In this document: positions 37,320 through 47,252 of the stretch, piece after piece | How positions within the stretch are numbered: the first letter of the stretch is position 1 | How the letters are laid out: every line of letters begins with the position of its first letter | Origin: Candidatus Hydrogenedentota bacterium | GTDB lineage: Bacteria > Hydrogenedentota > Hydrogenedentia > Hydrogenedentales > CAITNO01 | DNA: 64,000 nucleotides | NCBI GenBank assembly: GCA_903893795.1 | Contig: CAITNO010000062.1 | Location: forward strand, 22,573 to 86,572 | Direction of reading: 5' to 3' | Made by a program: the position numbers and the translations under genes | The notes under the pieces: model-generated | What the model was told of the DNA's origin: nothing | Seen by the model: only the letters and a program-made list of their open reading frames with translations | The model's database searches: none

Positions 37320-37463
37320 GATAGAAGCGTGAAATTCTGGGTTGTTGCTGTGCCAAGAGTGCCTGCGATTAGCTGGCCGTCACAGTAGCGCCCCAGTCGC
37401 AGTTTCCTGCCGGCCTGGGCAGAAGGCGCAGGTGCCGGATGGACCCACAAGGGAGAGTAGCCG

Positions 37464-37661
37464 ATGAGAAATGTTATTTTTCGACAGAGTGAGGATGGTT
37501 CCTGGTGGGTGGACTGCCCCAGTCTGCCGGGCTGTATCAGCCAGGGGGATACCCGGGAAGAGGCGATGGCCAATATCAGCGCCACGATAGACGAGTACAT
37601 CGAAGTGCTTGAGGACCAAGGGATTCCTGTGCCGGAAGATGTGGCTGAAGACGAGGAGTGA
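37464..37661 (+). CDS. Orphan HicB-family antitoxin-like protein
   Basis: A 65-residue protein with the HicB core 'DGSWWVDCPSLPGCISQGDT' and the following helix 'REEAMANISATIDEYIEVLE'. AGGGAGAG precedes the start. No HicA toxin frame lies next to it. Such solitary HicB proteins are common and may be regulators or remnants of a TA pair. Confidence 0.85.
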   Translation: MRNVIFRQSEDGSWWVDCPSLPGCISQGDTREEAMANISATIDEYIEVLEDQGIPVPEDVAEDEE

Positions 37662-37675
37662 CCGGTTTCTTGGAC

Positions 37676-37740
37676 CTTTGCGTTCTCTGCGTTCTTTGCG
37701 GTCATAAGCGTTCTTCAACCACAAAGAAATCAAAGAAAAG
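37676..37740. repeat. 9-bp periodic repeat
   Basis: Three 9-bp units (CTTTGCGTT, CTCTGCGTT, CTTTGCGGT) at 37676-37702, then an A-rich stretch (37720-37740) that roughly complements the same motif, so an imperfect hairpin can form. Confidence 0.6.
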
Positions 37741-37742
37741 AA

Positions 37743-38675
37743 TCAAAGTCTTTCCACGGTGACCTTCCGCGCAATGTCGCCCACTTCCTCCTTGGTGAAA
37801 TGGCCGATGTCCCAGGACATGGCGTTGGCGGTGCCTGCCGCGACGCCGAGGCAGGCCGTTTCTTCCAGCGAAAGTCGCCGTTCCAAACCCACTGCAAAGC
37901 CCGCCACGAGCGCATCGCCAGAACCCACGGGGTTAATCTCTTCAATCTTGGGCGGATGCACTGCGAGGCGTTCGCCGTTGCGTGAGACCAGCGCACCTTC
38001 GGCGCCCAGCGACAGCACCACCAGTTCCACGCCCTGCGTGTGGAACCAGTCGATGGCGCGCCAACGTGCGGCGTCGCTGTCGAGCTTGAAGCCCACCAGG
38101 CCTTCCGCCTCTTCCTCATTGGGCTTGACCATGTGGGGCTTTTCAGCCAGCGCCCGGCGGAAAGGTTCGCCGTAGGAGTCCAGGATGGACAACACGCCTG
38201 CTTCGCGGGCCAGCCGCACGCCTTCGGCATGCAGACGGTCGAGTGAGGGGTCCGGGACGGAGCCGTTGAAGGTGACCAGCCTTGCCCCGGTGAGCGCCTT
38301 GGCAATGGCGTCTATCGCCGTCTGCACCTCGGGCTCGGTAACGGCCGGGCCGGGCTCAAAGAAGGCCGTTTGCCGGTGGATGGATTCTTCCAGGACGGTC
38401 GTGATGGTGCGGGTCATGGCGGCGACGCGCACGGGAATACAGCGCACCCCGTCGTCATGGGCAATCATGTCCACCACATGCTGGCCGGTGGGCCCGCCCA
38501 CGATAACCAGCGCGGCCGTGTCGCCGCCCAGCGCCTTCACGGCGCGGGACACATTGGACCCCTTGCCGCCGGGGATGCAGGTGCATTTCTGGCTGCGCAG
38601 CCGTCCGCCAACCTCAAGGTGGTCAATGAAGACCGTCTTATCCACGCAGGGATTGGGGGTTACGGTGAGAATCAT
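37743..38675 (-). CDS. PfkB-family 1-phosphofructokinase-like kinase
   Basis: 310 residues from ATG 38675; the frame opens further upstream but that part reads through a repeat. 'MILTVTPNPCVDKTVFID' and 'CIPGGKGSNVSRAVKALGG' are the N-terminal PfkB sugar-binding signatures, and 'INPVGSGDALVAGFAVGLE' is the C-terminal ATP site with the catalytic Asp. Closest to FruK/LacC: phosphorylates fructose-1-P, tagatose-6-P or a similar sugar phosphate. No FruA transporter is present. Confidence 0.88.
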   Translation of the reverse strand: MILTVTPNPCVDKTVFIDHLEVGGRLRSQKCTCIPGGKGSNVSRAVKALGGDTAALVIVGGPTGQHVVDMIAHDDGVRCIPVRVAAMTRTITTVLEESIHRQTAFFEPGPAVTEPEVQTAIDAIAKALTGARLVTFNGSVPDPSLDRLHAEGVRLAREAGVLSILDSYGEPFRRALAEKPHMVKPNEEEAEGLVGFKLDSDAARWRAIDWFHTQGVELVVLSLGAEGALVSRNGERLAVHPPKIEEINPVGSGDALVAGFAVGLERRLSLEETACLGVAAGTANAMSWDIGHFTKEEVGDIARKVTVERL

Positions 38676-38738
38676 GGTGTGGCGATATCCGATAAGTGAA
38701 TTGCGGTTATTGAAGGACGGGGGCGCGGGGATGTTTTC

Positions 38739-38884
38739 GGTCCCCCCTTGAGGGGGGTGGCCCGAAGGGCCGGGGGGTGTATACCCACACCCGGACCTGG
38801 AATGTCCCTGCCCCGCGAATTGGTCTGTGGGGGAATACACCCCCCGCCCCGCCTGTGGCGAGGCCGCCCCCCTCAAGGGGGGAC
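38739..38884. repeat. Large C/G-rich inverted repeat
   Basis: Left arm at about 38739-38782 and right arm at about 38832-38884, imperfect reverse complements. The outer ends contain CCCCCC-TTGA-GGGGGG-type palindromes and both arms share GGGGGGTGTAT. It fills the gap upstream of the PfkB kinase. Confidence 0.8.
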
Positions 38885-38966
38885 CGAAGACAGCGCGATT
38901 TCGGGTTGCGAATGCGGCCCCGTTTTCGGGGTTTCGGGGTGACAGGGGCTTTTGAGTCCCGATCTT

Positions 38967-39941
38967 TCACCGGTTGTCTTCCTGCCAGCGCGCCAGCGCG
39001 CAGCCGGCGCAGCCGATGACGCCCGAGTCGCCGCCCAGCCCCGCGGGCAGAATCTGGCAGCGCTTCACGGGCACTTCAAAGGCGTTTGCCCGCACCACCT
39101 CGCGCACCTTGTCGAAGAGCATGTCGCCTGCGGCGATCATGCCGCCGCACAGAATGATGCGCTCGGGATTGAGCATGTTCACCATGCTCGCCGCGCCCAG
39201 TCCGATCCAGGTGGCCGTTTCGTCGAAGACCCATTTGGCATAGGCGTCGCCCGCGACGGCCGCGTCGAAGATGATTTTGCCGTCCAGCAATTCCGTGTCG
39301 CCGCCGGTCATGTCCTTGAGCGCCGTCTCGGCCTTGTCCCAGCCCTCCACGGCGGTGCGCACCATGCCGGTCACGGAGGCATAGGACTCCAGGCAACCCT
39401 TGGACCCGCAGCCGCAGGGGCGGCCATCGCGCATGACCTTGAGGTGGCCCAGTTCGGCCGCCGTGCCGTCAATGCCGCGCAGCAATTGTCCGAAAACGAC
39501 AATGCCGCCGCCCACGCCCGTGCCGAGTGTAAACACGACGACCGACGTGGCGCCCTGTCCGGCGCCCATCCAGTATTCGCCATAGCAGGCGACGTTGGCG
39601 TCGTTGTCCACATAGCAGGCCACGCCCAGGCGCTTGGACATTTCAGCGGCCAGCGACACATCCTTCCAGCCGGGGAGGTTGGGCGGGCTGTACACAATGC
39701 CAGTCTGCCAGTTCATCGGGCCGGGCGCGCCGAAACCGGCCGCCAGCACGTTGTCCATGGCGAGCCCGTTTTCGGCAAGCAGATCGCGCACGCTCGCCTC
39801 CATGGCGTCCATCACGGCCGAGGGTCCGCCGTCCGCATCGGAGGGCCGGGACGCCTTCGCAATGATCTTCTTCTCCGTGGAGACAACGGCGGTCTTTACA
39901 AAGGTCCCGCCAAGGTCAACGCCGATAATCACCTTGTCCAT
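38967..39941 (-). CDS. ROK-family glucokinase
   Basis: A 324-residue protein. 'IIGVDLGGTFVKTAVVS' is the phosphate loop, 'VDNDANVACYGE' the catalytic region, and 'CGCGSKGCLESYAS' the ROK zinc motif. It phosphorylates glucose at C6; repressor activity is unlikely because no N-terminal DNA-binding domain is present. Fructokinase or another hexose specificity is possible. Confidence 0.93.
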   Translation of the reverse strand: MDKVIIGVDLGGTFVKTAVVSTEKKIIAKASRPSDADGGPSAVMDAMEASVRDLLAENGLAMDNVLAAGFGAPGPMNWQTGIVYSPPNLPGWKDVSLAAEMSKRLGVACYVDNDANVACYGEYWMGAGQGATSVVVFTLGTGVGGGIVVFGQLLRGIDGTAAELGHLKVMRDGRPCGCGSKGCLESYASVTGMVRTAVEGWDKAETALKDMTGGDTELLDGKIIFDAAVAGDAYAKWVFDETATWIGLGAASMVNMLNPERIILCGGMIAAGDMLFDKVREVVRANAFEVPVKRCQILPAGLGGDSGVIGCAGCALARWQEDNR

Positions 39942-39977
39942 GCTCGCCCAGCTCCTATTTCCTTTTTTGTCCGCAAC

Positions 39978-41447
39978 TCAGGAAAGCGTTTTCACATGCT
40001 CCAGCGCGCGCGCAATGCGCGCCACGGCGGTTTCTTTGCCCAGCAGTTCGGCCAGTTCAAAGAGTCCCGGCCCCACGGGCTTGCCTGTGAGGGCAAGCCG
40101 CGCCGCGTTGACCAGGCTGCCCAGTTTTACGCCGGTCGCCTCAACCTCTTTTTCAAACGCGGCCTTGAGCGCATCGTGCGTCCACGCGTCTGCGGCCGAC
40201 ATCATGCGCAGGTCCGCCTCCAGCCATGCGGCCGATTCTGCCTGGCGGAAATACTTGTTTTCCGCCTTCGGGTCGTAGCTTTCCACTTCGCTGAAGAAGA
40301 AGTCGATGTAGTCCACGATATTGTTCAGCGTGGGAATTTTCTCCTGGCAGATGGACGCCATCTGCGTCAGCCATTCGGGCGACTTGCCTGACGTGTCGAT
40401 GCCTTTCGCGGCGATGATGGGCAACACGCGGTCGCGCAGGTTCTCCGGCGTGAGCATGCGGATGTGCTGACCGTTGAGCCAGTCCAGCTTCTTGCGGTCA
40501 AAGCGCGCGGCCGACTTGTTCAGCCGGTTGATGCTGAACAGGTGTCTCAATTCCTCCAGGGTGAAGAACTCGCGCCCCTCTTCCTCCGAGGTCCAGCCGA
40601 GCATGACCACGTAATTGATCAGTGTCTCCGGCAGATAGCCCTCATCGCGCCAGTCGAGCACGTTCGCGCCGTGCATGCGCTTGCTGAACTTCTTGCCGGC
40701 CTCGTCGAGCACCATGGGCAGGTGCGCAAAAGTCGGCAGGGCATAGCCCAGCGCGTTGAACAGCATGATGTGGCGCGGCGTGTTGGTCAGGTGGTCATCG
40801 CCGCGGACAACGTGGGTAATCTTCATCAGGCCGTCGTCCGCCACCACCGCCAGGTGGAAAATGGGGTCGCCGTTCGGCTTGAGGATGATGAAGTCGTCAA
40901 ACTCCTTGTTGTTGAACTTGACCGGCCCCTGCACGAGGTCCTCGACGACCGTCTCGCCCTCGGGCACGCGGAACCGCACCACAAACGATGCTTCGCCCTT
41001 CGCGGCAATCTCTTCCGGGGTGAGGTTGCGGCAGCGCCCGCTGTAGCGGAACGGCCGTTTCTCCGCGTCGGCCTGGGCCCGGTCCGCGTCCAGTTCCTCC
41101 TTGGAGCAGAAACAGCGGTACGCCTTGTCCTCGGCCACCAGGCGCATGCCTTCGGCATGGTGCTGGTCGCGCCGCTGCGACTGGCGGTAGGGCCCGAGCG
41201 CGCCCTTCTCCGGTTCATCGCCGAAGGGCGGGCCCTCGTCCCAGTCGATGCCGAGCCACTTGAAGCCCTCGCACATCGCCGCGACGTACTCTTCCTCGGT
41301 GCGCTCCGCGTCGGTGTCTTCCAGCCGCAGCACAAAAGTGCCGCCCTGGCTGCGCGCGAAGAGCCAGTTAAACAGGGCCATTTTGGCCGTGCCGATATGC
41401 AAAAAGCCCGAAGGCGACGGGGCGATGCGGCAGCGAACGGTGCTCAT
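39978..41447 (-). CDS. gltX: Glutamyl-tRNA synthetase
   Basis: A 489-residue class I synthetase. 'RIAPSPSGFLHIGTAKMALF' is the HIGH-equivalent ATP site and 'KFSKRMHGANVLDWRDEGYL' the KMSKS-equivalent, here KFSKR. The C-terminal helical domain reads the anticodon. Full length. It charges tRNA-Glu (and perhaps tRNA-Gln for amidation). Confidence 0.95.
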   Translation of the reverse strand: MSTVRCRIAPSPSGFLHIGTAKMALFNWLFARSQGGTFVLRLEDTDAERTEEEYVAAMCEGFKWLGIDWDEGPPFGDEPEKGALGPYRQSQRRDQHHAEGMRLVAEDKAYRCFCSKEELDADRAQADAEKRPFRYSGRCRNLTPEEIAAKGEASFVVRFRVPEGETVVEDLVQGPVKFNNKEFDDFIILKPNGDPIFHLAVVADDGLMKITHVVRGDDHLTNTPRHIMLFNALGYALPTFAHLPMVLDEAGKKFSKRMHGANVLDWRDEGYLPETLINYVVMLGWTSEEEGREFFTLEELRHLFSINRLNKSAARFDRKKLDWLNGQHIRMLTPENLRDRVLPIIAAKGIDTSGKSPEWLTQMASICQEKIPTLNNIVDYIDFFFSEVESYDPKAENKYFRQAESAAWLEADLRMMSAADAWTHDALKAAFEKEVEATGVKLGSLVNAARLALTGKPVGPGLFELAELLGKETAVARIARALEHVKTLS

Positions 41448-41605
41448 GATGATGATGGGACTCCCTTGGGACGTAATGGCTGACGGGACCGAAGGTTAAA
41501 GGATAGCATTTTGGCGCCGGGGAGCGCATCTCGGCTTTGCGCAGGGGGCAGCCTGCGTGCAAAAATGACCGACCGGCGCGGGGTGCGCCGCCAAGGAGAC
41601 ACAAC

Positions 41606-44600
41606 ATGTCGGATGCGGTCAACTCCCAGGGTCAGGCAAATCAGAACAACGGTTGCGGCTGCGGCGGCAAATGCGGCGGGGCGAAACTCGACCGGCGCCG
41701 CTTTATGCAGGTGGCCGGTTTGGGGTTGCTGGCGACCTCGGTTGGCCGACCGCTTATCGCGATGGCCGGTCCCTTTGACGCGCCTGAAACACCGGGCTTT
41801 CCCGTGCCGGGCGAAAAGAAACTGACGCCCGAATGGGTGCGCGGTCTCTATGCGCGCGGCGAGAAGGAAGTTTATATAGGCGCGGACCTCGAATCGATCG
41901 GCATGCCCTGCGGCGGCATTGGCAGCGGACAGATGTACCTCTGCGGGGACGGCACCCTCGGTTGCTGGCAAATCTTCAACAACGCCGAGTCTATGTGGAT
42001 TGGCACCACCGGCTCCACCTATGAACGGCGCACGCACAAGAAACCCTGCTACCAGCGCTTTGTGGTGCTGACGCGGTCCGGCAAGGAGGCACCCGTGCGG
42101 CGGGTGCTGGACAAGGACGGTTTCGCGCAGGTGGAGTTCAAGGGCGAATATCCCATCGCGGAGTTGCGCTACAGCGACCCGGCGGCAACCGTGAAGGTGG
42201 AACTGGAGGCCTTCTCGCCGTTCATCCCGCTCGATGCGGAGAACTCCTCCTATCCGGCAACGCTGTTTCACTACACGGTCGAGAACGTGTCGAAGGTTCA
42301 GCAGGAGGTGTCGGTGGCGGGATTGCTGGAGAACCTGGTTGCCGACCGCAGCGGCGATGTGTTTCACGCGCAGCGCAGTATCCGCTTCGGCAGCGGGAAG
42401 GGCCGTGCCTGGATGAACCTGGCCGCAGCACAGACGCCGGAGCAGGAAACGGCCGACACGGCGGACCGGGGCCGGGACAGGATTCTCTTTGCCGATTTCG
42501 AGGGCAGTGATTACGGCGATTGGAAGGTGGAAGGCGCGGCCTTTGGCAAGGGTCCGGTCCACGGCGCACTGCCGGGCCAGCAGCCTGTGGAGGGCTTTTC
42601 CGGCGAGGGGCTGGCGAACAGCTTTGTCGGGGGCGATGAGTCGAAGGGTAAACTGATTTCCCCGACCTTCACCATCAACCGGCGCTTTATCAATTTCCTC
42701 ATCGGCGGCGGGGCCTACAAGGCGCGGACCTGCATAAACCTCATCGTCGGCGGCGAAGTGGTGCGCAGCGCCAAGGGCGGCAACCAGGAGCACCTGCGCT
42801 GGCAGCACTGGAATGTGGTCAAACTCGAAGGCAAGCAGGCGCACATCGAGATCGTTGACGATGCCACCGAAGGTTGGGGCCACATCAATGTGGACCATAT
42901 CGAATTTGCCGACCGACCCCATGACGGGGAGGCGCTGGCGCTGAACGCCGTGCCCGATTTCGGCACGATGTGCCTGGCCTTGTTGGGCGATGCGGAGAGC
43001 GGGGGAGCGTGGACCGCTGCGGGTGACCCGGGCGGCCTGCCCGGCGGCGCGCCCGTCACGGCCGATGCGGACTATGAGATTGACCTGGAACGCACAGGCC
43101 TACTTGCGGCGAAACCGGTGGCGCTCAAGCCGGGTGAAAAGGCGACCTTTTCCTTTGCGCTGGTGTGGTATTTCCCGAACCAGTCCCACGGACAGTATTA
43201 CGCAACCCGCTTTGCCGATGCGCAGGCGGTGGCGTCCCATATATTCGACAATCATGAATCGCTGACGGCCGGGACGCGCCATTGGCGCGACAGCTTCTAC
43301 GACTCCACGCTGCCCTACTGGCTGCTGGACCGGCTGCACTCGACCGTGTCCACGCTGGCCACGGGCACCTGCCAATGGTGGGCCAACGGCCGCTTCTACG
43401 CCTACGAGGGGGTCGCCTGCTGCGAGGGCAACTGCACCCATGTGTGGAACTATTCCCATTCCGAGGCGCGCCTGTTTCCCGACCTGACACGGCGCGTCCG
43501 CGAGATGCAGGACTTTCGCGACAAGGCCGACGGTGGCGGTTTCGACCCCGAGACGGGGCTGGTCGGTTTCCGGAGCAACGATGCCTATGCCGCCGACGGC
43601 CAATGCGGCACTGTGCTCAAGGCCTACCGCGAGCACCTCATGTCGGCCGATGCGGAATTCCTCCAGCGCAACTGGCCCCGCATCAAGCACGCGCTCCAGT
43701 ATCTGATCAAACAGGACGAAAACGACAACGGCCTGATCGAAAACAAGCAGCCCAACACCTACGACATCGACTTTTACGGCCCCAACACTTTTGTGGGCAG
43801 CCTTTACTTGGCGGCATTGCGCGCCGCCGAGGAAATGGCCAAGGAGGTGGGCGATGCCAAGTTCGCCAGGAAGGCGCGCGACCTCTTTGAGAAGGGGCGC
43901 GCGGCCACCGAGGCGCGCCTGTGGAATGGCGAATACTTCATCCAGGACGTGGACCTGAAAGAGCATCCCAAAGCCCAGTACGGCATGGGCTGCCTGGCCG
44001 ACCAGTTGTTCGGCCAGGGTTGGGCGCACCAGTTGGGGCTCGGTTACATTTACGACCCCGAAAATGTGAAGCAGGCGCTTCGGTCCATATGGCGCTACTG
44101 TTGGGCGCCTGATGTGGCCCCCTTCAACGAGAAGTACCCACCGCAGCGCTGGTTCATCACCCCCGGCCATGCCGGTCTCTTCACCTGCACCTGGCCCAAG
44201 AGCGAGCATCTGAAAGAGGGCGTGCTCTACCGCGAAGAGGTGTGGACCGGAATCGAGTACCAGGTGGCCGGGCACATGGCCGCCGAAGGCATGACCGACG
44301 AGGCCCTGGCCATTTGCCGCGCCGTGCACGACCGGTACCAGCCCAGCCTTGCCAACCCCTACAACGAGGTGGAATGCGGCGACCACTACGCCCGCGCCAT
44401 GGCAAGCTGGGGCGTGTATCTGTCGCTGGCGGGCTTCAACTACGACGGCCCGGCCGGCCGCCTAGGCTTTGACCCCAAGATCAACGCCGAAGATTTCCGA
44501 GCCCTCTTTACCGCCGCCGAAGGGTGGTTGGTGTTCGAGCAGAAACGCGAGAATGGCCGCCAGATGAACCGGATCAAAGTGTTGCGCGGTTCCTTGCGGC

Positions 44601-44800
44601 TTCAGGAATTCTCCCTCGGCCTGCCGGTGGGCAAGACCGCCGGTGTGGTGCAGGCGACGCTGGACGGCAAGGCATTCCCAGTGGAAGTCGCGACACAGGT
44701 CGGGCGCGTCGCACTTTCCATTAAGGCCGACAGGGTCCTCGGAACGGGCGCAGTGCTGGAAGTGAAAACGACACTCGGCGATGCGGCCTCAGTGGCGTAG
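41606..44800 (+). CDS. GH116-like glucosidase with Tat signal and inserted beta-sandwich
   Basis: 1064 residues from ATG 41606 (AAGGAG upstream). The N-terminus is a Tat-type signal, 'RRRFMQVAGLGLLATSVG', after a Cys/Gly-rich start. The body matches GH116/GBA2-type beta-glucosidases: 'PCGGIGSGQMYLCGDGTLGC', 'GNCTHVWNYSHSEARLFPDL' and 'NTYDIDFYGPNTFVGSLY', then an (alpha/alpha)6 barrel. Residues ~290-435 are an insert with 'INLIVGGEVVRSAKGGNQEH' and 'GWGHINVDHIEFAD', a beta-sandwich also seen beside GH32 enzymes in planctomycetes. Substrate unknown. Catalytic residues are not assigned. Confidence 0.88.
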   Translation: MSDAVNSQGQANQNNGCGCGGKCGGAKLDRRRFMQVAGLGLLATSVGRPLIAMAGPFDAPETPGFPVPGEKKLTPEWVRGLYARGEKEVYIGADLESIGMPCGGIGSGQMYLCGDGTLGCWQIFNNAESMWIGTTGSTYERRTHKKPCYQRFVVLTRSGKEAPVRRVLDKDGFAQVEFKGEYPIAELRYSDPAATVKVELEAFSPFIPLDAENSSYPATLFHYTVENVSKVQQEVSVAGLLENLVADRSGDVFHAQRSIRFGSGKGRAWMNLAAAQTPEQETADTADRGRDRILFADFEGSDYGDWKVEGAAFGKGPVHGALPGQQPVEGFSGEGLANSFVGGDESKGKLISPTFTINRRFINFLIGGGAYKARTCINLIVGGEVVRSAKGGNQEHLRWQHWNVVKLEGKQAHIEIVDDATEGWGHINVDHIEFADRPHDGEALALNAVPDFGTMCLALLGDAESGGAWTAAGDPGGLPGGAPVTADADYEIDLERTGLLAAKPVALKPGEKATFSFALVWYFPNQSHGQYYATRFADAQAVASHIFDNHESLTAGTRHWRDSFYDSTLPYWLLDRLHSTVSTLATGTCQWWANGRFYAYEGVACCEGNCTHVWNYSHSEARLFPDLTRRVREMQDFRDKADGGGFDPETGLVGFRSNDAYAADGQCGTVLKAYREHLMSADAEFLQRNWPRIKHALQYLIKQDENDNGLIENKQPNTYDIDFYGPNTFVGSLYLAALRAAEEMAKEVGDAKFARKARDLFEKGRAATEARLWNGEYFIQDVDLKEHPKAQYGMGCLADQLFGQGWAHQLGLGYIYDPENVKQALRSIWRYCWAPDVAPFNEKYPPQRWFITPGHAGLFTCTWPKSEHLKEGVLYREEVWTGIEYQVAGHMAAEGMTDEALAICRAVHDRYQPSLANPYNEVECGDHYARAMASWGVYLSLAGFNYDGPAGRLGFDPKINAEDFRALFTAAEGWLVFEQKRENGRQMNRIKVLRGSLRLQEFSLGLPVGKTAGVVQATLDGKAFPVEVATQVGRVALSIKADRVLGTGAVLEVKTTLGDAASVA

Positions 44801-44822
44801 AATTCTCGTCTGTCAAGAGTTA

Positions 44823-47150
44823 CTACCTGTGCCCAAAAGCGGACGCAGGCACCACCTGATTCTTGATGCCGGGGCCGGACCAGGTCAGTGACAGGTCCAA
44901 ATCGCCGCCTGCCTGGAAGTAGTCCACTGTGACGGCGTGCCAACCCTTGCGCAGCGCGACGAACTTGGTGGCTGTCTCGGCTTTGTGCAGGCCGTCGTTG
45001 TCGATGAGCAGTTTGGCGCCCAGCAGCAGGCGACTGCCGTCGTTTGAGCGCAGCCCAAACGCGTAAAGGCCGTCGGTCGGCGCGTGGACAAAACCCTCGA
45101 AATGGAGTGCGCCGCCGTCCTTGTTGAGCAGCGGCTCCAGCGTCACGCGCTCGGCCACGCTCTTCTTGGCCGCGGTGAGCGTGGCGAAGTCGGGCAGTTT
45201 GTCCAGGGTCTTCTCATAGTAGGCGCAGTTCAGGCCGGGCTTGATGCCCCTGCCGTCCAGCGCTTCCTGGATGGGGAAGGTTCCCCCGTCCGCCTTGAAC
45301 GAGGCCATGACCATTTCCTTATACTTCGACATGGCGCCGTCATTCTCGCGGATCTGGGTCACATTGTTGCGCTCGGCCACCTCGAAGAAACGGTTCACCA
45401 GTTTGGCGAATTCGGGCTTCATGCGCACCGTGTAATTCTTGTGATCGAACTCGTAGGCATCGGAGGCGTGCTTGCGCAGATGCTCGATTTGCGTATAGTC
45501 GAGGCTGAGCCGCGCCACGCGCACGCGCTCCAGCGTTTCGGGCTCGTCGGCGACGGCTTTTTCAGCGGCGTTGAACAGGTCATCGGCGCGGTCGAGCAGT
45601 TCGGGGGTGAATGCGCGGAAGTCGGGGCCAATCCAAATGCCCATATTGGTCTTTGGATCCAGCACCGCGCCGTGGATCAGGTCCAGATAGAGCCGGATTG
45701 GCATGGCCGCCTTGCCGTAGACCGCGTCCAGAAACTCGTTGACGGCGAGGTTCTCATCGTACTGCGGATTCCAGAGCAGTTTCGCGCCCAGGTAGCCGCT
45801 CAGCCCGTTGAATTCGCCGTTCATCGTCGTGTACACGTCCTGCTCGAAAATGCCGCGCACGTTGTTCTTGACCATGTAGCGGATGTTAGGCCCGCGCACG
45901 CGCAGATTGGGGAAGGGCACCAGGTAGTGCGAGAAGGAGGTGTTGTAGTTCCACACCCAGAGCCGCTGGCTCACTTTCGCCCACTGCTCGATGTCATCGC
46001 AGAAGGTGGCGTTTTCCTTGGTGGCGCGTTCTTCGAAGGGGTGCGAAAAGTCGCACTCGATGCTGCACAGGCGGATGATGACGTTGGGCTCGGGCCGCAT
46101 CGCCTTGGGCGGTTTGCGCGTGTACTGGTAGGCCAGCGTGTCGATCAGCTTGTCGGGAAACTCGTCCTTCACGGCACGGGCGACACTGTTGACGAGATAC
46201 AGCATGGGACCCATCTGGCTGCCCTCGGCCTCGGTCAGCGCGGCGCACTTGTCGCAGGTGCAGTAGTTGGCCCAGTCGTTCTGCGACACCGAAAACACGG
46301 TCGCCTCGGGATGCTCGCGCATCCGCTTGCGCACCTCTTCGGTCACGATGCGCACCACATCGTCATTGGTGCAGCAAAGCTGGGTGCGGTCTTTCACGCG
46401 CACCCCTTTGACCAGCGCGAAGTATTCGGGGTGCTGGTCAAAGTAGGTCTCCGGCGGCACCAGTCCGTTCGCCGTGTGGACGAATCCGAAGTAGGTGACC
46501 TTGCCGCCGTGTTTGGTTTCCAGTCGGCCCGTGCTGCTGTTCATGCGGTTGCGCGCGCACCAGTCCCCGTCGAAGCAGTCCATGACGAAGGGTTCGCGGT
46601 ATTCAAGGGGTGGAACGCGCAGTTCGTCCAGGTGCTCCACGGTCAGGGTGGCCGCTTTGGGAATGTTGCTGACGGCCGGGGTGAACCAGCGGCAGCCCAG
46701 GTGATCTTCCAGCAGCCCGTACACGCCGTAGAGTGTGCCGCGCGGCTCGCCACCGGCGATCACGAGGTGTTTGCCCTTGGTCAGCAGCACATAGCCCTCG
46801 GCGCCGAGCCGCTGAAAATCGACGGAGAGGTTGAGGTCATACATGCGGTCATTGGCACCGACGATGATCTCCGACGGACGTACCGGTTCGGCATCGGTGA
46901 TCAGGTCAAAGGGGGCGCCCGTGATTTCCTTCAGAAAATGTTGCAGTTCCTCCGCTGCATGGCGCGTGCTGGGCGATGCGTTGACGCCGACCACAATGGC
47001 CGCCTTCGCTTCGCCATTGTCGGCCAGGACGAGTCCCGGCTTGGGTGCCGTCTTTTTTTCCGCGATACGGGTGGTCGCACATCCGGTGGTCAGCATCACG
47101 GCCGCCAGGGTGAACAAAAGGACCAGAGGCCGCATCGTATGTCTGCGCAT
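44823..47150 (-). CDS. DUF4838 lipoprotein with PA14-like C-terminus
   Basis: A 775-residue protein. The start at 47150 has AAGGAGA seven bases upstream. The N-terminus ends in 'LTTGC', an imperfect lipobox, so it is probably a lipoprotein. Residues ~40-160 resemble the alpha-glucuronidase N-domain, ~220-560 the DUF4838 catalytic-like barrel ('VFSVSQNDWANYCTCDKCAA'), and ~640-775 a PA14 carbohydrate-binding domain ('FEGFVHAPTDGLYAFGLRSN'). It probably acts on an extracellular glycan. It converges on the GH116-like gene, with only 22 bp between them. Confidence 0.8.
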   Translation of the reverse strand: MRRHTMRPLVLLFTLAAVMLTTGCATTRIAEKKTAPKPGLVLADNGEAKAAIVVGVNASPSTRHAAEELQHFLKEITGAPFDLITDAEPVRPSEIIVGANDRMYDLNLSVDFQRLGAEGYVLLTKGKHLVIAGGEPRGTLYGVYGLLEDHLGCRWFTPAVSNIPKAATLTVEHLDELRVPPLEYREPFVMDCFDGDWCARNRMNSSTGRLETKHGGKVTYFGFVHTANGLVPPETYFDQHPEYFALVKGVRVKDRTQLCCTNDDVVRIVTEEVRKRMREHPEATVFSVSQNDWANYCTCDKCAALTEAEGSQMGPMLYLVNSVARAVKDEFPDKLIDTLAYQYTRKPPKAMRPEPNVIIRLCSIECDFSHPFEERATKENATFCDDIEQWAKVSQRLWVWNYNTSFSHYLVPFPNLRVRGPNIRYMVKNNVRGIFEQDVYTTMNGEFNGLSGYLGAKLLWNPQYDENLAVNEFLDAVYGKAAMPIRLYLDLIHGAVLDPKTNMGIWIGPDFRAFTPELLDRADDLFNAAEKAVADEPETLERVRVARLSLDYTQIEHLRKHASDAYEFDHKNYTVRMKPEFAKLVNRFFEVAERNNVTQIRENDGAMSKYKEMVMASFKADGGTFPIQEALDGRGIKPGLNCAYYEKTLDKLPDFATLTAAKKSVAERVTLEPLLNKDGGALHFEGFVHAPTDGLYAFGLRSNDGSRLLLGAKLLIDNDGLHKAETATKFVALRKGWHAVTVDYFQAGGDLDLSLTWSGPGIKNQVVPASAFGHR

Positions 47151-47252
47151 AGCGCAATCTCCTTAAACTATGTTGCGGGAAGGACGCAATTTATGCGCCG
47201 CCCGAAGGAATTACTCTACCACGAAGAACCTTCCATGCCAACCCGGCGTCTT

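Noticed and set aside
35918..37705. 595-residue minus-strand frame opposite xylA
   Set aside because: Low-complexity, no domain features; xylA on the other strand is certain.
37662..37742. HicA toxin beside HicB
   Set aside because: No frame of suitable length or with the HicA helix/His pattern was found on either side.
38739..38884. CRISPR-like or coding interpretation of the C/G-rich repeat
   Set aside because: There are only two arms in opposite orientation and no spacers of regular size, so it is an inverted repeat.
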